DNA from: Firmicutes bacterium UBA5420
GTDB lineage: Bacteria; Bacillota; Limnochordia; Darwinibacteriales; Darwinibacteriaceae
DNA: 29,055 nucleotides
NCBI GenBank assembly: GCA_002409455.1
Contig: DHNI01000097.1
Location: 24,593 to 53,647, forward strand
Reading direction: 5' to 3'
The stretch's first letter is position 1. The number at the start of each line of letters is the position of its first letter. Both the position numbers and the translations under genes were made by a program. Shown here piece after piece: positions 22,958 through 29,055 of this stretch. The notes under the pieces were generated by a model, which was given only the letters and a program-made list of their open reading frames with translations, did not search any database and was not told the origin of the DNA.

Positions 22958-23776
22958 ATGGAAAATGTCATGTTTTTCTTTGCTAACCTCCCCGTCTATT
23001 CCTATGGCTTCATGTTAGGTCTGGGACTTTTGATTGGATCCGCACTAGCGCAGCGGGAAGGAAAGCGCAAGGGCATCAGTCACGATTTGGTCTTCACTTT
23101 TATTATCAAGGCAGTCTTGGTTTTTGTACTGGTGGGACGTATTGCCTGCGTGTACCAGGTGTATGGCTGGCGCACTTTCATTTATCCGTGGACTTTGTTT
23201 TCTGGCATGCAATTGGATGAATACGTGGGCCTACTGGGCGCCGGGCTCTACACCCTATATTACCTTGTTCGCCATTCCCAGAATCCTGCCGCTTTTTTAG
23301 ATACGCTAGTTCCGCTTGTTGCGGTGATGCAATCACTTGGCTATCTTGGTTCAAGCATTCTTGGACGCGAAACTACGGTCGCATGGGGCGTCGATTTAGG
23401 TGAATTCATGTTGCATCCGTTACCCTTGTACTCGGCCTTAGCGTACTATATCATTTTTTCTTTTTTGTGGCGGATGAGGCGCAACTTGCGCTATGATGGC
23501 CAGCTGTTTTTGGGATATTTGGCCTTGAGTGCGCTGGCACAACGCCTATTAATGTCCTTTCGTGAGGTTTTTGGGGAATCTACAAATCCTTGGTTATATA
23601 CAATTGCGTTCGTTTTGTTTGCATCCGCTTGGCTTTATCTGCACGTTCGAACTCCTTTCACCGATTCGCGGCGCCGATTGAATCTAAACGACTGGCGTTC
23701 GTGGTTGGTATACCTTGCTTCCGTTTTGGGAGTTGGGCTCATCATGGTTCGGTTCTTTTATTGGCGTTTTAGTTAA
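22958..23776 (+). CDS. Lgt-like multi-pass membrane protein lacking key Lgt residues
   Basis: A 272-residue protein with about seven membrane segments, from ATG 22958. Its layout follows prolipoprotein diacylglyceryl transferase: an N-terminal PVYSYGFMLGLGLLIG (like the IRWYGLM helix), GLLGAG, DTLVPLVAVMQSLGYLGSSILGRETTVAWGV (in the place of GRIGNF..GE), HPLPLYSALAYYI (like HPTQLYE) and GYLALSALAQRLLMSFRE. However, the SFHGG His is missing (SGMQLDEYVG, 82-91), and GRIGN is GYLGS (128-132), so the Arg and Asn essential in E. coli Lgt are gone. It is likely a diverged paralogue without normal Lgt chemistry. It lies 14 bases before the Fur-type gene. Function unknown. Confidence 0.65.
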   Translation: MENVMFFFANLPVYSYGFMLGLGLLIGSALAQREGKRKGISHDLVFTFIIKAVLVFVLVGRIACVYQVYGWRTFIYPWTLFSGMQLDEYVGLLGAGLYTLYYLVRHSQNPAAFLDTLVPLVAVMQSLGYLGSSILGRETTVAWGVDLGEFMLHPLPLYSALAYYIIFSFLWRMRRNLRYDGQLFLGYLALSALAQRLLMSFREVFGESTNPWLYTIAFVLFASAWLYLHVRTPFTDSRRRLNLNDWRSWLVYLASVLGVGLIMVRFFYWRFS

Positions 23777-23790
23777 CAGGGGGTGGCGGC

Positions 23791-24234
23791 ATGTTGAAGG
23801 ATTGGGTACGCACCCGGCTCGAAGAGGACTCTCATCGGCTCACACCACAAAGGGAAGCGGTGGTGGATGTACTAATTGCCAATGCGGATGATCACCTGTC
23901 GGCCGAGGAGGTCTACATGCACACCAAAAAGCTGCATGGCGAAATCGGCCTCGCTACCGTTTATCGCAATCTTGAGCTTCTAGAAAAGCTTGGGATTATT
24001 CATCGCTTTGACTATGGCGATGGTCAGAATCGCTACGAGATTAATATGGGAGAAGAAGAGCATTATCACCATCATCTGATCTGTCGAAAATGTGGTGCGA
24101 TTGGGGAGTTCCACAGCGATCTTTTGGAGAGCATAGAAAGACGGATTGCTGACGAAACCGGTTTTGAAGTGACCGATCATTGTCTTAGGTTTTTCGGTCT
24201 ATGTGCCAAATGTCGAGAGGACAGTGACGCTTGA
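23791..24234 (+). CDS. Fur-family metal- or peroxide-responsive repressor
   Basis: A 147-residue protein from ATG 23791. An N-terminal winged helix (LTPQREAVVDVLIANADDHLSAEEVY, ATVYRNLELLEKLGII) is followed by the metal site HYHHHLICRKCG (His93-95, Cys98, Cys101) and a second CxxC (Cys138, Cys141) for the structural zinc. The family includes Fur (iron), PerR (peroxide) and Zur (zinc). The sequence alone does not separate these; HHHLIC.KCG.I.EF is most like Fur/PerR. Its last bases overlap the -35 of the valS T-box promoter. Probably co-transcribed with the Lgt-like gene. Confidence 0.92.
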   Translation: MLKDWVRTRLEEDSHRLTPQREAVVDVLIANADDHLSAEEVYMHTKKLHGEIGLATVYRNLELLEKLGIIHRFDYGDGQNRYEINMGEEEHYHHHLICRKCGAIGEFHSDLLESIERRIADETGFEVTDHCLRFFGLCAKCREDSDA

Positions 24235-24259
24235 CAAGGCTTAAACCGCGGTGTATTAT
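24231..24259 (+). promoter_or_regulatory. Promoter of valS-folC
   Basis: TTGACA (24231-24236, exact), a 17-bp spacer and TATTAT (24254-24259, 5 of 6). It overlaps the stop codon of the Fur-family gene. Transcription would start near 24266, just before stem I of the T-box. Confidence 0.85.
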
Positions 24260-24274
24260 GGTTTTAATTAGCAT

Positions 24275-24526
24275 AAAGGCGTTGATGGGGAGTAGTATGT
24301 GGCATACCCTTGCAGAGAGGAAAGCCTAGAGCTGTGAGCTTTCTAAGAATGTGGCCATTGAAGTCGCCCCGGAGCTTCTTAATCGTGCGATGCTTAGCAT
24401 CGCTGTAGCTTAAGACGGTGGTTCCGTTATAACCTCTGAGGGCTTCCTGCTTAGTCAGGGAGAATTAAGGTGGTACCGCGAAGTTGGCTTTTCGTCCTTA
24501 CAAGACGAGAGGTCTTTTTTTATCCT
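24275..24526 (+). ncRNA. Valine-specific T-box leader of valS
   Basis: The T-box core AAGGTGGTACCGCG is at 24467-24480, where TGG/GG in the bulge pairs with the free CCA end of uncharged tRNA. Stem I opens with GGGG (24287-24290) pairing with CCCC (24367-24370), next to AGTAGTA. The specifier is GTC at 24363-24365, preceded by GAA as usual, and reads valine, which agrees with the downstream gene. A terminator stem with G-U pairs and a run of seven T ends near 24526. By established mechanism, uncharged tRNA-Val stabilises the antiterminator and turns on valS. The precise 5' limit is an estimate. Confidence 0.95.
24487..24526 (+). terminator. Regulated terminator of the valS T-box
   Basis: The stem CTTTTCGTC with GACGAGAGG (two G-U pairs), loop TTACAA and a T-run at 24514-24521. 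It competes with the antiterminator that contains the T-box sequence. Confidence 0.85.
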
Positions 24527-24543
24527 AACAGGGAGTGATGCTT

Positions 24544-27177
24544 GTGAATAAGACCTATGATCCAAAGCAGGTGGAACAGAAATGGTATGATTATTGGGAG
24601 GAGAATGGTTATTTCCATCAAGAGGTGGATACAACCAAGGAGCCTTTTTGTGTCGTGATTCCGCCGCCAAATGTTACCGGGCAACTGCACATGGGCCATG
24701 CCCTTGACAACACCTACCAAGATATTTTCGTGCGCTGGAAGCGTATGCAGGGTTTCAATACAGTGTGGATTCCTGGTACCGACCACGCCGGCATTGCCAC
24801 ACAGGCCCGAGTCGAGGGGCATATTCGCTCTACAGAAGGCAAAACTCGAGATGATTTGGGGCGCGAGGAATTTCTTAAGCGCACCTGGGCTTGGAAAGAA
24901 GACTATGGCAATCAAATACTCAACCAGCTCAAGAAGCTGGGAGCTTCCTTGGATTGGGAAAGGGAGCGCTTTACGATGGATGAGGGTTGCTCCCGGGCGG
25001 TGCGGGAGGTTTTTGTTCGCCTCTTTGAAAAAGGTTTGATTTATCAGGGGAACTATAGCGTAAATTGGTGTCCTAACTGCGCAACCACCCTCTCTGACAT
25101 TGAAGTAGAGCATGAAGATGAAACCGGGAAACTGTATCATGTCAAATATCCCTTTAGCGATGGTAGCGGCTTTGTGCAAATAGCCACAACCCGCCCCGAG
25201 ACAATGCTTGGCGATACCGCCATAGCCGTAAATCCAGAAGATACACGCTATACGCATTTGCTCGGTAAAACGGTGACGGTGCCTCTAGCCAATCGGGAGG
25301 TGCCCATTGTTGCTGATGAGTATGTCGATCTCGAATTTGGAACCGGGATGGTGAAAATAACTCCAGCACATGATCCGAATGACTTTGAAATAGGTATAAG
25401 GCATAACTTACCCCAAGTTCAGGTCATTGGTCTAGATGCAATCATGACAGAAGAGGCGGGAGTCTATGCCGGTCTTGATCGCTATGAAGCGCGCGAAAGG
25501 GTCGTTCACGATCTAGATGAACTGGGCCTTTTGGTGAAAATTGAGGATCACGATCACGCGGTGGGCCAGTGTTACCGCTGTAATACGGTTGTAGAGCCAG
25601 TTGTATCCAAACAGTGGTTTGTGAAGATGGAACCTCTGGCCAAGCCAGCCGTTGCCGCTGTGGAAAGCGGAGAAATCCGTTTCATCCCTGAGCGCTTCAA
25701 TAAGCACTATCTTCGTTGGATGGAGAACTTGAGGGATTGGTGCATTTCGCGGCAACTGTGGTGGGGCCACCGCATACCGGTGTGGTATTGTGCCGACTGT
25801 GGAGAGATCTTTGCAAGTGTTGATGAGCCCAGCCAATGCCCCAAGTGTAGTTCAGCACAAATTGAACAGGATCCAGACGTCCTAGACACCTGGTTCTCAT
25901 CAGCCCTTTGGCCTTTTTCCACCTTAGGGTGGCCTGATCAAACAGAGGAGTTGCAGCATTTCTATCCAACTGCGGTTTTGATCACGGGATTTGACATCAT
26001 CTTTTTCTGGGTAGCCCGCATGATTGTCATGGGCTATGAGTTTATGGGTGATCGGCCCTTTAATGACGTCTTAATTCATGGACTCGTTCGGGATGCCCAA
26101 GGGAGAAAAATGAGTAAGTCTCTAAACAATGGCGTAGATCCCTTAGATGCTATTGCTGAATATGGGGCAGATGCCCTGCGCTTTAATCTGGTTATCGGCG
26201 TAGCTCCTGGCAACGATTTGCGCTATATTCCAGAGAAAGTGGAGGCCTATCGCAATTTCGCCAACAAGATCTGGAATGCTTCGAGATTCGCCCTGATGAA
26301 CCTAACGGATTTTAACTATCGGCAGCAAAACATGGGTTCCTTAGAGTTGACTACAACAGATCATTGGATTTTGAGCCGCTATGAGTTTACGGCCAAGGAA
26401 GTCACACGTTTCCTCGAACGCTATGACGTGGGCGAAGGGGCTCGTGTGCTTTATGAGTTTCTTTGGAATGAGCTTTGTGACTGGTATATTGAGCTTGTCA
26501 AGCCTAGACTTTATGGCAAGCAGGGCGAAGACTCTCGCTATGTGGCCCAATATGTTTTGTGGTACGTGCTCAAAGGGACGCTGGAGCTTCTCCATCCCTA
26601 TATGCCCTTTATTACAGAGGAGATTTGGCAGAATCTACCCCATGATGGTGATACTATTATGCTCGCTCCTTGGCCTGCGCCTACAGGTTTGGCGGCACCG
26701 GCTGATGAAAAAACAATGGATACGATTATGGCTATTATTACTGAGATTCGGACGATGCGCAGTGAGAAGAATGTGCCGCCTGGACGTAAGATTACAGCCA
26801 TTTGCCAGGCCAATTCTGATATACAGGAAATCTTGGCTGAAGCGAAGCTGGATATCTTAAATTTGGCGGGTCTAGAAACGTTAATTCTAGAGGACATTGG
26901 TCAAAAACCTGTTAAGGCCCTCAGTTCCGTTGTGGAAGGGATTAACATCTTCCTACCCCTGGCTGATCTTGTAGATATGGATGCAGAAATCCAAAGAATA
27001 GAAAAGGATCTCCAAGAGACTGAACGTGAGTTAGGGCGGGCACAAAGCAAATTAGCAAACGAAGGCTTTATTACAAAGGCTCCGCCGCAGGTAGTAGAAA
27101 AGGAGCGGGAAAAGGTAGAGTCGTACCTGGCCACCGTTGAGCGATTACAGAGTTTACTTCGAGAAATGCAGGGATAG
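24544..27177 (+). CDS. valS: Valyl-tRNA synthetase
   Basis: An 877-residue protein. I chose GTG 24544, with AGGGAGTGA at 24530-24538 as its SD, because the product begins MNKTYDPKQVEQKWYDYWEE as ValS does; GTG 24535 and ATG 24538 lie inside that SD. The HIGH motif is HMGH (49-52, in PPPNVTGQLHMGHA), the editing domain follows (TTRPETMLGDTAIAVNPED), KMSKS is at 522-526, then the anticodon-binding part and a C-terminal coiled coil (from about 820, IQRIEKDLQETERELGRAQS). It charges tRNA-Val and edits Thr. Controlled by the T-box upstream. folC begins one base after its stop. Confidence 0.98.
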   Translation: MNKTYDPKQVEQKWYDYWEENGYFHQEVDTTKEPFCVVIPPPNVTGQLHMGHALDNTYQDIFVRWKRMQGFNTVWIPGTDHAGIATQARVEGHIRSTEGKTRDDLGREEFLKRTWAWKEDYGNQILNQLKKLGASLDWERERFTMDEGCSRAVREVFVRLFEKGLIYQGNYSVNWCPNCATTLSDIEVEHEDETGKLYHVKYPFSDGSGFVQIATTRPETMLGDTAIAVNPEDTRYTHLLGKTVTVPLANREVPIVADEYVDLEFGTGMVKITPAHDPNDFEIGIRHNLPQVQVIGLDAIMTEEAGVYAGLDRYEARERVVHDLDELGLLVKIEDHDHAVGQCYRCNTVVEPVVSKQWFVKMEPLAKPAVAAVESGEIRFIPERFNKHYLRWMENLRDWCISRQLWWGHRIPVWYCADCGEIFASVDEPSQCPKCSSAQIEQDPDVLDTWFSSALWPFSTLGWPDQTEELQHFYPTAVLITGFDIIFFWVARMIVMGYEFMGDRPFNDVLIHGLVRDAQGRKMSKSLNNGVDPLDAIAEYGADALRFNLVIGVAPGNDLRYIPEKVEAYRNFANKIWNASRFALMNLTDFNYRQQNMGSLELTTTDHWILSRYEFTAKEVTRFLERYDVGEGARVLYEFLWNELCDWYIELVKPRLYGKQGEDSRYVAQYVLWYVLKGTLELLHPYMPFITEEIWQNLPHDGDTIMLAPWPAPTGLAAPADEKTMDTIMAIITEIRTMRSEKNVPPGRKITAICQANSDIQEILAEAKLDILNLAGLETLILEDIGQKPVKALSSVVEGINIFLPLADLVDMDAEIQRIEKDLQETERELGRAQSKLANEGFITKAPPQVVEKEREKVESYLATVERLQSLLREMQG

Positions 27178-27178
27178 T

Positions 27179-28438
27179 ATGCAGATAATTGGTCAAAGAC
27201 AACGTTTTGGCAGTCACTTAGGCCTCGAGCGAATTCAAATGGTCTGTGCTGCCTTAGGAAACCCCGAGCAGGATCTGACATGTATTCACATTGCGGGAAC
27301 CAGCGGTAAGGGTTCGGTTGCGGCTACGTTAACGGAAGTGCTCAAACGAAGTGGTTTTAGGGTAGGTTCTTTTACTTCACCCCACCTTGAACACTATAGT
27401 GAGCGCTTTCGGATCAATGGAAGTCCTATCGACCCTGAGACTCTCGATAGTGTTATAGCGAGTGCGGATGCAGCATGCACCGAAGTTGAGGCTACGTATC
27501 CCCATCTGGGGGCAGTGACAGAGTTTGAGCTTGCTGCTGCCGCAGGTTTCTTGTATTTTCAACAAAGTCAGGTGGACCTAGTGGTGTTGGAAACTGGATT
27601 GGGAGGCCGACTCGATGCCACCAATGTGGTGACTCCTATATTAACAGTGATTACAACGATTTCCCTCGATCACCAAGATCGTTTGGGGTCAACCCTCGAG
27701 GAGATCGCATTTGAAAAGGGGGGCATCATCAAGCCTGAGGTACCCATAATCAGTGGAGTGAAGTCGCCCCGAGCAGAAGCAACGTTAAAACAGATTGCTG
27801 CGCAAAGGCATGCACCATGGCGAAGTATCAAAGAGGTGCCCTGGGTAGGGCATGGCTGGACGCTAGAAGGGGGCAGCTTGACTTTCCCTGGAATCGGCCC
27901 GATTCGTACGAGCCTTTTAGGAGCGCATCAGTTAGAAAATGCGGCCACCGCCCTTTTGGCCCTAGAGGAGCTAAAAGCCCTGGGCTATGTCATACCACTA
28001 GAAGCAATAAAGGAGGGCTGCCAAGGGGTTTCTTGGCCTGGCCGCCTCGAGGTGGTATCAAAAAAACCGTTCATTATATTAGATGGGGCTCATAATGAGG
28101 AGGGCATCGACGCCCTGGCCCAAAGCCTCCAGCAGCTCCACGAGGAGCTAGGAGAGAAATTTACATTTCTTTTTGGTATGCTGCACAATAAGGACTTGAG
28201 TTTGCTCGATCCCCTGTTGCCCTTGGCTCAGCGTTTTGTATTTGCCACAGCTGATAGTGGACGTTTAGCTGCCATGGAACCGGAAATTATGGTAGATTAT
28301 GTACAACGCCGCGGCCATTCTGCCTTGGGCTATCACAATCTGGATCAAGCTATCTGTGACGCGAAGAAGACACCACCCCTTTGTATTTGCGGGTCTTTGT
28401 ATTTGATCGGCTCAGTAAAGAGGTTTTTTACCGCCTAG
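27179..28438 (+). CDS. folC: Folylpolyglutamate synthase / dihydrofolate synthase
   Basis: A 419-residue protein from ATG 27179, with AGGGA just upstream, one base after valS. A TTG at 27137 would overlap valS by 41 bases and add 14 residues without clear family match, though the usual N-terminal helix is short when ATG is used, so this start is less certain. Family markers: FGSHLGLERIQ, the P-loop IAGTSGKGSVAA (40-46), SPHLEHYSERFRING, LETGLGGRLDATNVV, ITTISLDHQDRLGSTLEEIA, EKGGIIK and DGAHNEEG. It adds glutamates to folates in the cytoplasm. The valS-folC-SPOR order is seen in several Firmicutes. Confidence 0.95.
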   Translation: MQIIGQRQRFGSHLGLERIQMVCAALGNPEQDLTCIHIAGTSGKGSVAATLTEVLKRSGFRVGSFTSPHLEHYSERFRINGSPIDPETLDSVIASADAACTEVEATYPHLGAVTEFELAAAAGFLYFQQSQVDLVVLETGLGGRLDATNVVTPILTVITTISLDHQDRLGSTLEEIAFEKGGIIKPEVPIISGVKSPRAEATLKQIAAQRHAPWRSIKEVPWVGHGWTLEGGSLTFPGIGPIRTSLLGAHQLENAATALLALEELKALGYVIPLEAIKEGCQGVSWPGRLEVVSKKPFIILDGAHNEEGIDALAQSLQQLHEELGEKFTFLFGMLHNKDLSLLDPLLPLAQRFVFATADSGRLAAMEPEIMVDYVQRRGHSALGYHNLDQAICDAKKTPPLCICGSLYLIGSVKRFFTA

Positions 28439-28468
28439 TCTGTAAGTATACGATGAGGGGGATTGGCT

Positions 28469-28984
28469 ATGAGCGGGAAGAAAAAAAAGAAGAAGAGCAA
28501 GGGCTCAGGACAACGGGCGAATTTTGTGATCACGCTCGTTACAGTCGGTGCCATCTTCGTATTTTTCGGCTACTTAATTGGTATTCAAGTTGTCGGCGCT
28601 TTGCAGGAGCAGCATCAAACATCCATGCAGTTGGCACAAGAGGGAAGTAGTGCCCCCGTTGTCACGGCGCCACCTAGTTTACCTGTGGGCTCTGTGACTC
28701 CCGCCCCGCCTGCACCATCAGCATCAACTGTGCAAGGGACGCCCCCAGCTCCCGAGTCCTCACAGGCCAGCGGGGCGTTATATCGGGTACAGGTTGGAGT
28801 CTTTTCAGAACGCGCTAATGCCGATCGCATGATTGCTTTATTGAAAGAAGAGGGATATGAAGGCATCATCATCTCGGGGCCACCCTATAGGGTACAGACG
28901 GGAGCGTTTAGCTCCCAAGAAAATGCCGCAAGGTTGATGGAAGAGCTGAAACAGAAGGGTTTTGAGGCGATCATCGTTCGTTAG
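28469..28984 (+). CDS. Membrane-anchored SPOR-domain protein
   Basis: A 171-residue protein from ATG 28469, with GAGGGGGA about 8 bases upstream; TTG 28463 is too near that SD. A Lys-rich head (residues 4-11) precedes one membrane helix (about 18-44), so most of the protein lies outside the cytoplasm. Residues 60-100 are a Pro/Ala/Ser linker, and 103-171 a SPOR domain made of two evident repeats (YRVQVGVFSERANADRM and YRVQTGAFSSQENAARLM). SPOR domains bind peptidoglycan strands lacking stem peptides, mainly at division septa or in spore walls. A division or wall role is likely. Confidence 0.85.
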   Translation: MSGKKKKKKSKGSGQRANFVITLVTVGAIFVFFGYLIGIQVVGALQEQHQTSMQLAQEGSSAPVVTAPPSLPVGSVTPAPPAPSASTVQGTPPAPESSQASGALYRVQVGVFSERANADRMIALLKEEGYEGIIISGPPYRVQTGAFSSQENAARLMEELKQKGFEAIIVR

Positions 28985-29014
28985 TTCCCCCGCATGCGGA
29001 AATGATTTCCTTGG

Positions 29015-29043
29015 TTGACAGGGTCTGGATGGTTTGCTATGGT
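29015..29043 (+). promoter_or_regulatory. Promoter-like site reading out of the right edge
   Basis: TTGACA (29015-29020), a 17-bp spacer and TATGGT (29038-29043), with TG one base before the -10. It would start transcription just beyond 29050 for a gene outside the window. Confidence 0.6.
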
Positions 29044-29055
29044 AAACTGGGACTT

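Noticed and set aside
24520..25257. 245-codon open frame on the minus strand within valS
   Set aside because: Long, but entirely antisense to conserved ValS sequence including the HIGH region; no recognisable motifs.
26381..26860. 159-codon plus-strand open frame in another frame of valS
   Set aside because: It overlaps conserved ValS coding sequence in a different frame and is basic and low in structure; a frame shadow.
28990..28999. Palindrome CCGCATGCGG after the SPOR gene as a terminator
   Set aside because: The stem is only five base pairs with no loop and no T-run follows.
1..29055. Mobile elements, CRISPR arrays, tRNA or rRNA genes
   Set aside because: I looked for transposase-like products, regularly spaced repeats and RNA-gene signatures and saw none; the gene order is compact and housekeeping.

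Overview
The window reads as one continuous stretch of bacterial chromosome from the Firmicutes (Bacillota). The pointers are a T-box leader ahead of valS, a CIRCE operator ahead of groES-groEL, a mazEF pair very close to Bacillus EndoAI/EndoA, a gatCAB operon, strong Shine-Dalgarno (SD) sites, and many GTG and TTG starts (13 of 28 genes as called here). The first two genes encode secreted proteins that look like outer-membrane beta-barrels, each ending in a hydrophobic strand with a terminal Phe. That suggests a diderm (two-membrane) Firmicute of the Limnochordia, Halanaerobiales or Negativicutes kind. Limnochordia is my best guess; it is an inference, not something the sequence proves. No insertion sequence, CRISPR array, rRNA, tRNA or phage gene was seen.

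Layout. 1-3105: two tandem barrel-like protein genes, each with its own strong terminator, plus a 335-base 5' region before the second gene that holds several unexplained signals. 3117-4558: an XRE-type regulator divergent from a mazEF toxin-antitoxin operon that has a near-perfect sigma-A promoter. 4616-5332: a class-I glutamine-amidotransferase-like hydrolase of the PuuD family. 5379-9935: an operator-like palindrome, an amidohydrolase, the t6A cluster tsaE-tsaB-rimI-tsaD, and comB. 9973-12128: a large imperfect inverted repeat, CIRCE, groES, groEL and a terminator. 12207-14607: hpt, a shortened guaA and hisIE, ended by a terminator shared with a convergent lipoprotein gene (14682-15428, minus strand). 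15567-24234: pcrA, ligA, gatC, gatA, gatB, an Lgt-like membrane protein and a Fur-family regulator, closely spaced and co-oriented. 24231-28984: a promoter and valine T-box, then valS, folC and a SPOR-domain membrane protein. A second promoter-like site points out of the right edge.

How the genes fit together. Most are housekeeping: tRNA modification and charging (TsaE/B/D, GatCAB, ValS), protein folding (GroESL), purine salvage and GMP synthesis (Hpt, GuaA), DNA repair and replication (PcrA, LigA), folate (FolC) and cell envelope (barrels, lipoprotein hydrolase, SPOR protein). The points most worth a second look are: a GMP synthase whose glutaminase half is reduced to a stub without the catalytic Cys/His; an Lgt-like protein lacking the family's key residues; and the 5' region of the second barrel gene, which carries a 12-base perfect complement of the 16S rRNA 3' end with no start codon after it (like the STAB-SD mRNA stabiliser) and a 16-base motif shared with the first barrel gene at almost the same distance from the start.
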